Positions 24,384-32,537 of a DNA stretch of 36,778 nt are shown piece by piece. The DNA lies in assembly GCA_023418475.1 (NCBI GenBank), contig JAEZZO010000035.1:1-36778 (forward strand), given 5' to 3'. This DNA is from Bacillota bacterium. GTDB taxonomy: Bacteria > Bacillota > Clostridia > Lachnospirales > Lachnospiraceae. The notes beneath the pieces were generated by a model. That model saw nothing but the letters and a program-made list of their open reading frames with translations. It had not been told where the DNA came from and did no database searches. Positions within the stretch are counted from its first letter, which is position 1. Each line of letters begins with the position of its first letter. Both the position numbers and the translations under genes were made by a program.

Positions 24384-24821
24384 CTAAAGTTTGAGTTTAC
24401 TCTTAAGTTCAGGCACATACTGTCTTGAAATCACCACCTTTTCCCCGTTAAAAAGCAGTGCTTCAAAGCGTCCGGAATAAGCCGGGCTGATGCTTTTAAT
24501 CTTACTTACATTAAGAATAACCGATTTAGATGCACGAAAGAAATCCGAGTTCTTATATTCTTCTTCAATCTCGTATAGTTTAAGCTTTGTCTCATAAACA
24601 TTCTGCTTACAATATAGAAAAACCTTATTATCTACACCTTCGAAATAATATACATTGACGGGATCGATCATCGTAATATTGCCATCCTTCATTCCCGTAA
24701 GTTTTTTCTGACCGGCTCTAAGTTCTGAAATCACCTTTAATAGATTATCATTCAATTCCCTGCATCGTATTATAATCTGATCCTCTTCCCCCGGACCTGC
24801 TTCCTCAATGATTATCTTCAT
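24384..24821 (-). CDS. LytTR-family DNA-binding regulator
   Basis: Transcription regulator of 145 residues without a receiver domain. The C-terminal LytTR domain (about 42-143) shows the family pattern: VYYFEGVDNKVFLYC, then FFRASKSVILNVSKIKSISP, then LLFNGEKVVISRQYV. The N-terminal 40 residues are a short charged helix region. It sits between an ABC exporter (9-base gap upstream) and a DUF3021 protein gene (12 bases downstream), so all four genes should share a transcript. LytTR-DUF3021 pairs usually control their own operon. DNA targets cannot be identified here. Confidence 0.88.
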   Translation of the reverse strand: MKIIIEEAGPGEEDQIIIRCRELNDNLLKVISELRAGQKKLTGMKDGNITMIDPVNVYYFEGVDNKVFLYCKQNVYETKLKLYEIEEEYKNSDFFRASKSVILNVSKIKSISPAYSGRFEALLFNGEKVVISRQYVPELKSKLKL

Positions 24822-24830
24822 AAAGGTCTC

Positions 24831-25742
24831 CTATCTGCTCATTACATTACGCCTTCTCTGTAAAACTGCCGATATTCCTATGAAGATTATACCACTGATT
24901 ATTAGAAATAGCACTTTAAAATCATCAGAGATAACATTCTCATGATGCATAATTGTCATACCCATATATTCTTTGTATCCATCGATTACCTTCTGAGGAC
25001 AGCCTGAAAATGTTTTTGTCATTATATTCTGAGTAAATATATCCCGTAAAAAGGAGGACCCGTGTACCATAGGGAAACATTTCAAAAATATCTGTACTTT
25101 TTCCGGCAGCATGCCCATAGGAAGATAGATTGCAGCCATAAAACCAACCAAGGTTCCAATAATCGTACCAACACCGGATAAAGCACTTTGCGTATGAATA
25201 AAATTCAATATAAGAAAAACCATACTAGAAGAGGTGAATACATTCAATATGATAAAAAGCATTATTTTCCCAAGTTGTTCAATCGTAAGTAAATCAGCAC
25301 CTATAATTGCAAAATAGACTTCTCCAACTGCAAGCGTGAGTGTACACATAATAATACCCATTAAAACCGCAGCAATGATATAACCAAAAACAAATATAAC
25401 TCTGTTTACAGGAGAAACATAGAAGCTTGACAGCCTTTTCTGAACCTCATCCTCTACCATGATCCCAACAATAGATAAAGTTATTGTCACGGAATTTACT
25501 ACAATAATCCCGGCAAGCGTCCACAACATCACGAGCTGCTCTGAATTCTTCTGGTCCGCAGCTGCATCACGTATTCCTCCATATTGCTTTAATAAATTCA
25601 CAACATTATCAGCATTCATTTTTCCAAGGAATACAACCATAAGTCCAATAATGATTAACATAGACAACAGTGAAAAGAAAATGTTTGACTTATCCCTTAC
25701 ATATACTAAAATATTTCGCTTAATTAATCTTAACAGCAGCAT
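24831..25742 (-). CDS. ABC-2 type exporter permease
   Basis: Membrane permease of 303 residues with six membrane helices: one near 22-45, then five between about 90 and 300. A large external loop lies between the first and second, as in DrrB/ABC-2 permeases. The frame is open to 25802, but the ATG at 25742 (MLLLRLIKRN) has a perfect GGGAGGAT site just upstream and the usual basic N-terminus, so that start is chosen. It lies 60 bases after its ATPase gene and nine before the LytTR gene. The substrate is unknown. Confidence 0.82.
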   Translation of the reverse strand: MLLLRLIKRNILVYVRDKSNIFFSLLSMLIIIGLMVVFLGKMNADNVVNLLKQYGGIRDAAADQKNSEQLVMLWTLAGIIVVNSVTITLSIVGIMVEDEVQKRLSSFYVSPVNRVIFVFGYIIAAVLMGIIMCTLTLAVGEVYFAIIGADLLTIEQLGKIMLFIILNVFTSSSMVFLILNFIHTQSALSGVGTIIGTLVGFMAAIYLPMGMLPEKVQIFLKCFPMVHGSSFLRDIFTQNIMTKTFSGCPQKVIDGYKEYMGMTIMHHENVISDDFKVLFLIISGIIFIGISAVLQRRRNVMSR

Positions 25743-25802
25743 ATTATCCTCCCATATTCCAAATATACAGTCTTTCATCCACAAATTTACATAGTTATCC
25801 AC

Positions 25803-26711
25803 TTAAAGGCTTTTTCCTGTAATATTTAAAAATACATCATCCATCGTTCCTTGAATTACTTCAAAAGATCTCAGATTATTTTGAATGTTCTTTAAAATTT
25901 CCAGTCCATAAATCGTATTCGGTATGGTTACCTGATAGTGATTGCTTTTCTTCTCAAAGGTAAGCTCTGTATCCGCTAGATACTGCTCCATATTTTTTTC
26001 ATTTTCAGGAACGAGCTTTAGTAAATCGTGAGCATACATTTCCTTTAATTTGGAAGGTGTTCCGTCAGCTACCAGCTTACCGGCTTCCATAATGGAAATA
26101 TACTGTGCTTTCGCAGCTTCCTCCATATAATGAGTTGTCAGAAAAATTGTCATATTATCTTCACTTCGTAATTTATCCAAACTTGCCCATACACTTTGCC
26201 TGGTCTGAGGGTCAAGACCTGTTGTCGGCTCATCCAGAAATAAAATCTCCGGACGATTCATCAATGCCTTCGCAATTTCACACTTTCTCTTCTGCCCTCC
26301 TGATAGCTTTCGAAATTGCCTGCCAAGAAGCTCTCCAATTTCTAAGATTTCACACACATATTCTAAGTTCCTGCGAATGGATTTATTCTCCTTATCATAC
26401 AGGGATGCTCTCGTAATCAAATTCTCTTTCACAGTAAGGTTGTCATCAAGTGTATTATCCTGAAATACTACACCGATCCTTCTTCTGATTTCACGGTCTT
26501 CTTTCCCCAGCCTGAAGCCGCAAATAGTTATCTCTCCCTCCATGCTGGCAAGTAAGGTACAAAGTATGTTAATCGTAGTTGATTTTCCTGCGCCATTTAC
26601 CCCTAGAAAGCCATACAGTTCACCCTTTTTCACTCTGAAGCTGATGTCATCCACTGCTTTAATTTCTTTGAAATATTTTTTTAGATGGTTTACCTGAATA
26701 ATATCTTCCAT
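25803..26711 (-). CDS. ABC transporter ATP-binding protein (DrrA-like)
   Basis: Cytoplasmic ATPase of 302 residues for the permease that follows. It has Walker A GVNGAGKST (about 37-45), Q-loop VVFQDNTLDD, signature LSGGQKRK, Walker B ILFLDEPTTGLDP and the switch His in FLTTHYMEEA. The C-terminal extension (about 220-302) is typical of the DrrA/NodI-like subfamily that exports drugs or lipids. It is the first gene of the four-gene operon ending at 23928. Confidence 0.88.
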   Translation of the reverse strand: MEDIIQVNHLKKYFKEIKAVDDISFRVKKGELYGFLGVNGAGKSTTINILCTLLASMEGEITICGFRLGKEDREIRRRIGVVFQDNTLDDNLTVKENLITRASLYDKENKSIRRNLEYVCEILEIGELLGRQFRKLSGGQKRKCEIAKALMNRPEILFLDEPTTGLDPQTRQSVWASLDKLRSEDNMTIFLTTHYMEEAAKAQYISIMEAGKLVADGTPSKLKEMYAHDLLKLVPENEKNMEQYLADTELTFEKKSNHYQVTIPNTIYGLEILKNIQNNLRSFEVIQGTMDDVFLNITGKSL

Positions 26712-26759
26712 ATTTATCTGTCTTCTCTCCTAATTTTATTTCTATTCTCTCTGTTTCAG

Positions 26760-26788
26760 AGTATATTCTATATCCTTCCAGTCAACAA
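26760..26788 (-). promoter_or_regulatory. Possible promoter of the ABC/LytTR operon
   Basis: On the minus strand TTGTTG (26788-26783) and TATACT (26765-26760) are 17 bases apart, 49 bases before the ATG at 26711. The -35 box is imperfect. LytTR target repeats could not be identified by eye. The rest of 26789-26935 shows no gene. Confidence 0.5.
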
Positions 26789-26935
26789 GATCTAAAAAGG
26801 TAAGTTGCAGATATTGTATATAAGCTGTAGAAATAATGGCATATGCGGTAAAATGTATCAGGCAGTTATGTATTAGCAAGAGAAAACTTCACAACAATAG
26901 AAGGCACGCTGCGCGAACTTTTTATTGTCATAAAG

Positions 26936-26971
26936 AAAAAGACCTATGCTTATCTTTCATAAGCATAGATC
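26936..26971 (-). terminator. Terminator of the second two-component operon
   Basis: On the minus strand CTATGCTTAT pairs with ATAAGCATAG (arms within 26968-26959 and 26953-26944) around a 5-nt loop, with two more pairs outside a mismatch. Five U follow (26940-26936). It lies 65 bases after the kinase stop. Confidence 0.85.
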
Positions 26972-27035
26972 CTCGTTATACATTCTTCTTTGCCAAACAA
27001 TACGATTAATTTTCTCATCTATTCGGAAACATTGG

Positions 27036-28463
27036 TCAAAATCTTCTTTTTGGAAGTGTTATAATAAAGCTGGTCCCGACCTTAAACTGTGATCTAACTT
27101 TTATTTTACCGGTATGCGCCAGAATAATCAGTTTAGCCAGCGATAAGCCAAGACCATGACCGCTGATATTCTGATTTCTTACATGATCGGAGCGATAAAA
27201 ACGGTCAAAGATATGATCTATATCCTTTTTCGTCATACCGATGCCGGTATCCTGAACCGTAATAACACAGTCACCGTTTACTTTCTGGCACAGAATTGTA
27301 ATCTCATCCCCATCCTGCGTATACTTTACCGCATTATCTATGAAAATACGGATCGCCTGTTTCAAGGATTGTTTATCTCCATATACAATAACATCTTCAA
27401 GAACCGGATTACTTATCACACGATTTGAAGCAACAAGCTTTGTCTCCTTCACCATATCCTCTATTACAGTCCGCATATTAAAACGCTTTTTATCAAGCTT
27501 CAGTGTCTTTTTATCATGCCTGGACAGGAATAAAAGCTTTTCCACCAAATCCTGCATGGATCTGGCTTCATTCTGGATAGCATCAATTGATTCGTGCAGC
27601 ACCTCCTCGTTAGACGATCCCCAACGACTTAGCATATTAACATAACCTTGAATAACAGCGATAGGAGTTCGAAGCTCATGTGATGCATCTGAAACGAATT
27701 GTTTTTGGCTTTCATAGGAGGTTTCAATACGATCCAGCATTGCATTAATCACATTTGCAAGATCCTTTAACTCATTTTTGGTTCCCTCAACATTCAGTCG
27801 CTCACTGTGAAGGTTATTAACTGTCAGACGGTTTGCTGTTGCAGACATGATTCGAAGAGGTTCAAAAAGCTTTCCATCACTTTTCTTTCCTTTTTTAATA
27901 ATGATATAAACCATAAAAAGATATAGAAGTGCTATTTTCCATAAGAGAGACAGGCAATTTTGATAGCTTTCTGTCATATCATATTCGAATTCTGCCAGAT
28001 ACTCCGTATTTTGTATCTTAAATTTACGCTTTTCCTCTACAACCAGAATATTGTTTTCACTTTTACCGCCATAGTGAATACCGTAACGAAATTCTCTGCT
28101 TGATAATGGATTATAGCAAAGATCATTATAAATTTCTTTATTTACAGTTTTATAGGATATTCTTACAGTAAGTCCATCCGTACCGTATGGATTCTTAACG
28201 CAAGCGGTCCCGCTCTTCTCTAGTATGGCAATCATATTATCAGCCATATTATCGTATTCCGCTTTCTCCGAAAACATATAGATTACCAAAAATCCAAATA
28301 AAAATAACATACCATAAAGCAATAGCAATTTAAGGTATGCAACCGAAATGCGAAAAGCCATTGACAGTCTGAAGTTACTTAGAATATCCTCTCTTTTTTT
28401 TCGAATAGGGAGGACTATCTTCCTTAAAACATTACGTATCGCTTCCAATATCTTTTTTTTCAT
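27036..28463 (-). CDS. Sensor histidine kinase
   Basis: Membrane kinase of 475 residues. The N-terminal 35 residues are strongly basic. A first membrane helix lies at about 44-65, an external domain of about 110 residues follows, a second helix lies at about 172-190, and then a HAMP linker (EPLRIMSATANRLTVNNL). The phospho-acceptor His is in DASHELRTPIAVI (about 263). ATPase boxes are FIDNAVKY, DTGIGM and GHGLGLSLAK. It lies 51 bases after its response regulator gene. No exporter gene is fused to this unit, and the signal is unknown. Confidence 0.9.
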   Translation of the reverse strand: MKKKILEAIRNVLRKIVLPIRKKREDILSNFRLSMAFRISVAYLKLLLLYGMLFLFGFLVIYMFSEKAEYDNMADNMIAILEKSGTACVKNPYGTDGLTVRISYKTVNKEIYNDLCYNPLSSREFRYGIHYGGKSENNILVVEEKRKFKIQNTEYLAEFEYDMTESYQNCLSLLWKIALLYLFMVYIIIKKGKKSDGKLFEPLRIMSATANRLTVNNLHSERLNVEGTKNELKDLANVINAMLDRIETSYESQKQFVSDASHELRTPIAVIQGYVNMLSRWGSSNEEVLHESIDAIQNEARSMQDLVEKLLFLSRHDKKTLKLDKKRFNMRTVIEDMVKETKLVASNRVISNPVLEDVIVYGDKQSLKQAIRIFIDNAVKYTQDGDEITILCQKVNGDCVITVQDTGIGMTKKDIDHIFDRFYRSDHVRNQNISGHGLGLSLAKLIILAHTGKIKVRSQFKVGTSFIITLPKRRF

Positions 28464-28514
28464 TATGATACCGGCGTTTTATCCCAGCGCCTTCCTCCCT
28501 TAGCCTTCCTATCA

Positions 28515-29192
28515 TTAATCTTTAATAATATATCCCAATCCCCTTACGGTTGAAATTAAGTGTATTCCATATTTTTCATCAATCTTTTGCCTTAAATAGC
28601 GGATATAAACATCCACAACATTGGTATCTCCAAAATACTCGTAATCCCATACATTATTAAGAAGCTGTTCTCTGGTAAGCGCCACATTCTTATTTCTCAT
28701 CAGATATTCCAGCAGCTCATATTCCTTCTTGGTAAGAACCAGTTCATCTTCACGGTAAAAAGCTGTATGGCTCTTTACTTTTAGGGTTAATTCACCAATT
28801 TTCAGAATATCTCCCTGCGGTTGCATCATCTGCTTCTTACGATTTAAAGCAACTCTTATTCTTGCCAGGAGTTCTTCAATCGCAAACGGCTTTGTCATAT
28901 AATCATCCGCTCCTGTATCAAGACCTGCTACCTTATCTGTAACATCGTCCTTTGCTGTAAGCATAATAATCGGTACCTGTGATTCTAAGCGCACTCTGCG
29001 GCAAACTTCAATACCACTTAATCCGGGAAGCATAATATCCAAAACAATCAAATCAACATTATCCTTGAGTGCCTTTTCAAGTCCCAGTCTTCCGTCCCCT
29101 GCAAGTTCTACCTCATATCCTTCATGCTTTAACTCTAATTCTAGGAATCTTGCAATCTTACTCTCATCCTCGACTATTAATATCTTAGCCAT
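28515..29192 (-). CDS. OmpR-family response regulator
   Basis: 225-residue transcription regulator. The receiver domain has Glu8-Asp9, phospho-acceptor Asp52 in LDIMLPG, Thr in IMLTAKDD and Lys in MTKPF. The winged helix ends with VDVYIRYLRQKI and STVRGLGYII, the classic OmpR/PhoB pattern. It is the first gene of a two-gene operon with the kinase downstream. Target genes cannot be inferred. The ABC/LytTR operon next door is separated by the terminator at 26936-26971. Confidence 0.92.
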   Translation of the reverse strand: MAKILIVEDESKIARFLELELKHEGYEVELAGDGRLGLEKALKDNVDLIVLDIMLPGLSGIEVCRRVRLESQVPIIMLTAKDDVTDKVAGLDTGADDYMTKPFAIEELLARIRVALNRKKQMMQPQGDILKIGELTLKVKSHTAFYREDELVLTKKEYELLEYLMRNKNVALTREQLLNNVWDYEYFGDTNVVDVYIRYLRQKIDEKYGIHLISTVRGLGYIIKD

Positions 29193-29374
29193 GTTCTATC
29201 CTCCTACCGGTGCTCATCTGTCTACATTTTATCGGTTATATCCTCTTTTTGCAATATGCTGATATTAGAATTCCATTAGAAATAAGTCCCAATGTTACAG
29301 TTCACAGGCAAGTAATAATAAAGTGTTCTGGCAACAGTTAACGTTGAACAATTTTCATTTCATTGTTATAAGAG

Positions 29375-29457
29375 AAGGACCACAGAATAAGTGCATTTTT
29401 AAGCCTGCTGTTCTTACTTGTCAAGCCTACTTTAAAGCACCTTACTCTGTGGTTCTT
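29375..29457. repeat. 83-nt imperfect palindrome between tkt and the regulator gene
   Basis: AAGGACCACAGAATAAGTGC (29375-29394) pairs with GCACCTTACTCTGTGGTTCTT (29437-29457), with two mismatches and one bulge. The 42-nt loop contains AAGCCT twice. No long U-run follows on either strand, so it is a poor terminator although it lies 56 bases after tkt. The rest of 29193-29512 holds the regulator's upstream region and shows no gene. Confidence 0.5.
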
Positions 29458-29512
29458 GATTTAAACTAAAATAATTTATTCATAACGATAGCAATCGGAT
29501 TTCCTGACTACT

Positions 29513-31495
29513 TTATAAAACACTTTTTACTGCATTAACTACATTCTCAGTTGTAAAGCCAAATTTCTTAAACAGAATACCAGCCGGTGCAGAAGCACCA
29601 AATCCCTTCATAGTAACCGTTGTTCCGTCAAGGCCAACATATTTGCCCCATCCAAAATCTGTAGCAGCTTCTACAGCTACTCTTGCTCTTACGCTCTTTG
29701 GAAGAATGCTCTCCTTGTATTCGGCTGATTGAGCCTCAAACAGATCCATGGAAGGAATACTTACAACACGTACATCAACGCCTTCCTTCGCAAGCTCTGC
29801 CTGGGCATTAATGCCAAGCTCAACCTCAGATCCGCTTGCCATAATTATTGCATCCGGAACCTCTTTCTTAGAAGGTGCAACTACATAGCCGCCCTTTAAT
29901 GCTTCCTTAGAGGATCCGGCAAGCTGAGGAAGATTTTGACGTGTCAGCACAAGCGCCGAAGGAGTCTTCGTCGAAGTAACTGCATAATACCATGCAGCAA
30001 TACATTCTGTTGCATCAGCGGGTCTGAATACGGTGAAGTTAGGCATTGCACGCAGCATGGCAAGCTGCTCAATCGGCTCATGTGTAGGGCCGTCTTCTCC
30101 TACTCCGATACTATCATGAGTGAGTACAAAGGTTAACGGCAGACCCATCAGAGCAGATAATCTTGCCATTGGCTTCACATAATCACTGAATACAAAGAAT
30201 GTGGAAACATAAGCACGAAGTCCGCCATGCAATGCAATACCATTACCGATCGCTGTCATTGCTAACTCTCTGACACCAAAATGAAGGTTACGTCCGGCGT
30301 AATTATCCCTGGAGAAATCACCTTCCTCATTCATGTTTGTCTTAGTGGAAGGTGCAAGATCCGCAGCACCACCGATCACATTCGGAAGATAATTCTTTAT
30401 TCTGTTAATCACCATTCCAGAAAGGTTTCTGGTAGCTTCCGGCTTATCTGCAAAGGCCCAAAAATCTTCACTATCAAGTAAAGCCTTACCGGCATTCACA
30501 TCATGGTATTGCTCCCACAATGCTTTCATATCAGGAAATGCATTACAGTAGTCTGTAAACAGCTTATTCCAAGCCTCTTCTTCTATCGCACCAGACTTAG
30601 CAAGCTCTTTATAATTCGAATAAACTTCCTCAGGAACAGCAAAAGCTTCACTGCTTGGCCATCCAAGCTTCTCTTTCATGGCAACAACATTATCTGCTCC
30701 AAGAGGCTCGCCATGAGCACTAGCTTTACCTTCCTTCGGGCTGCCAAATCCGATCTTTGTTTTTACTGTAATCATGGAAGGTCTGCTAAGATCAGCCTTT
30801 GCTGCTTCGATTGCGGCTGCAATTTCATCGAGATTGTTGCCATCTTCTACAACCAGTGTCTGGAATCCAAATGCTTCAAAGCGTTTCTTAACATCCTCGC
30901 TAAAAGCAATATCTGTACTTCCCTCTATGGAAATCTTATTACTGTCATATAATACGATTAATTTTCCAAGTCCCAGTGTACCTGCAAGTGACATGGATTC
31001 AGAAGAGATACCCTCCATCATACATCCGTCCCCACCAAGCACAAAGGTGTAGTGATCTACAACAGGATAACCTTCCTTATTAAACTTCGCTGCCAGATGT
31101 GCTTCTGCCATAGCCATACCAACAGCCATAGCCATACCTGCTCCCAAAGGTCCGGTTGTTGCTTCCACACCTACAGTGTGGCCGTATTCGGGATGTCCCG
31201 GTGTTAAAGAATTTTCCTGCCGGAAATTTTTTAAATCATCTATCGTAAGTCCATATCCGAATAAATGTAATAATGAATATAACAGCATGGAACCATGTCC
31301 GCCTGATAAAATAAATCTGTCTCTGTTATCCCATTTTGGATTAGCCGGATTATGCTTCATATGCTTTGCCCATAATTCATAAGCCATTGCAGCAGAACCA
31401 AGCGGCAGACCGGGATGTCCGGAATTCGCTTTCTGTACACCGTCAGCTGATAATACTCTGATCGCATTTACTGACATGGTATCGATATTGCTCAT
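29513..31495 (-). CDS. tkt: Transketolase
   Basis: Thiamine-diphosphate enzyme of 660 residues that moves two-carbon units between sugar phosphates in the pentose phosphate pathway. The N-terminal part shows SGHPGLPLGSA, TGPLGAG and the cofactor motif GGDGCMMEG...DSNKISIEG. The middle pyrimidine domain has HDSIGVGEDGPTHEP, and a C-terminal domain follows. Full length for the full-size single-chain type. The ATG follows AAGGAGG at eight bases. It lies 47 bases after the transaldolase gene, so both non-oxidative pentose phosphate enzymes are made together. Confidence 0.95.
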   Translation of the reverse strand: MSNIDTMSVNAIRVLSADGVQKANSGHPGLPLGSAAMAYELWAKHMKHNPANPKWDNRDRFILSGGHGSMLLYSLLHLFGYGLTIDDLKNFRQENSLTPGHPEYGHTVGVEATTGPLGAGMAMAVGMAMAEAHLAAKFNKEGYPVVDHYTFVLGGDGCMMEGISSESMSLAGTLGLGKLIVLYDSNKISIEGSTDIAFSEDVKKRFEAFGFQTLVVEDGNNLDEIAAAIEAAKADLSRPSMITVKTKIGFGSPKEGKASAHGEPLGADNVVAMKEKLGWPSSEAFAVPEEVYSNYKELAKSGAIEEEAWNKLFTDYCNAFPDMKALWEQYHDVNAGKALLDSEDFWAFADKPEATRNLSGMVINRIKNYLPNVIGGAADLAPSTKTNMNEEGDFSRDNYAGRNLHFGVRELAMTAIGNGIALHGGLRAYVSTFFVFSDYVKPMARLSALMGLPLTFVLTHDSIGVGEDGPTHEPIEQLAMLRAMPNFTVFRPADATECIAAWYYAVTSTKTPSALVLTRQNLPQLAGSSKEALKGGYVVAPSKKEVPDAIIMASGSEVELGINAQAELAKEGVDVRVVSIPSMDLFEAQSAEYKESILPKSVRARVAVEAATDFGWGKYVGLDGTTVTMKGFGASAPAGILFKKFGFTTENVVNAVKSVL

Positions 31496-31542
31496 TATAA
31501 ATCCTCCTTATAGTAAAGACTAATCATAAATACATGCTATTA

Positions 31543-32199
31543 TTAATTATCACCAAAAACTGCTTTGTAATCCTGAACAAATCTTTCAATGCCTGCGGTT
31601 GTTAAAGGATGCTTTGTACACTGTTCAATTACACTGTAAGGAACTGTGGCTATATCGGCACCTGCTAAAGCACAATCTGTTACATGTTTCGGATTACGTA
31701 TGCTGGCAGCAATAATCTCAGATTTAATATCAAACATTTTAAATATTGTTGCTATTGTGCTTATTAATTCTGTACCATCCTCAGAAATGTCATCCAGACG
31801 ACCTACAAAAGGAGATACAAAGGTTGCACCTGCTCTTGCTGCTAATAAAGCCTGGTTAGCTGAAAAAATCAGCGTAACATTTGTCTTAATTCCCTCACTG
31901 GCCAATACCTTTGTAGCTTTTAAACCTTCTACCGTCATAGGAATTTTAACAACCATATTCGGATGAATTTTAGCGATTTCTCTGCCTTCTGCAATCATAC
32001 CCTCAGCCGTTTCAGTGGTAGCTTTTACTTCACCGCTGATAGGTCCGTCAACAATACTGGCGATCTCTTTAATAACTTCTACAAAATTTCTTCCTTCTTT
32101 TGCAATTAAGGATGGATTTGTCGTTACACCGCAGATAACTCCTAAATCATTGGCTTTTTTAATATCAGCCACATTTGCCGTATCAATAAACAGCTTCAT
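31543..32199 (-). CDS. Transaldolase, small TalC/FSA-like type
   Basis: 218-residue (beta/alpha)8-barrel enzyme transferring a dihydroxyacetone unit between sugar phosphates. The small size and the motifs MKLFIDTAN, GVTTNPSLIAKEG and VVKIPMT, with the Schiff-base Lys85, identify the TalC/fructose-6-phosphate-aldolase-like subfamily. Clostridia use it as their transaldolase. It is the first gene of a two-gene unit with transketolase. The ATG has CCAGGAGG eight bases upstream. No clear consensus promoter was found in the 340-base AT-rich region before it. Confidence 0.92.
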   Translation of the reverse strand: MKLFIDTANVADIKKANDLGVICGVTTNPSLIAKEGRNFVEVIKEIASIVDGPISGEVKATTETAEGMIAEGREIAKIHPNMVVKIPMTVEGLKATKVLASEGIKTNVTLIFSANQALLAARAGATFVSPFVGRLDDISEDGTELISTIATIFKMFDIKSEIIAASIRNPKHVTDCALAGADIATVPYSVIEQCTKHPLTTAGIERFVQDYKAVFGDN

Positions 32200-32537
32200 A
32201 ATTTACCTCCTGGGGACTGAGTCTTTATAAACCGTTCTGCTTCATAACCTGGTTCGATAACTCGTCCATATTTTATTTTTACATGCATACTATTTAGAAA
32301 ATACGCTCATTTTGCCGCAAAACAACATCTGTATCAATTGCAGCCCATAATACTACTCCCCAAATTGAAAAGTTTATTGACTTTCCAAATAGTATAATGA
32401 GTACAAATATACAAATTCGCTATACATTTCTTATATTATGCATCTATATTAATAAATATACTACAAAACCTAGCCTATTACAATATGCAAATTACCCACA
32501 CATTTTCAAGAAAATCCTTGAAAAATATCCGCTTCGC
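32200..32537. other. Intergenic region before the transaldolase gene
   Basis: AT-rich, with no credible gene. Two small palindromes are visible: TTTTGC-G-GCAAAA around 32313-32325, and TTTTCAAG/CTTGAAAA (32503-32510 / 32517-32524). The latter lies just after the EAL gene but lacks a U-tract. Promoter boxes for the minus-strand talC-tkt unit must lie here, but none reaches consensus by eye. Confidence 0.4.
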
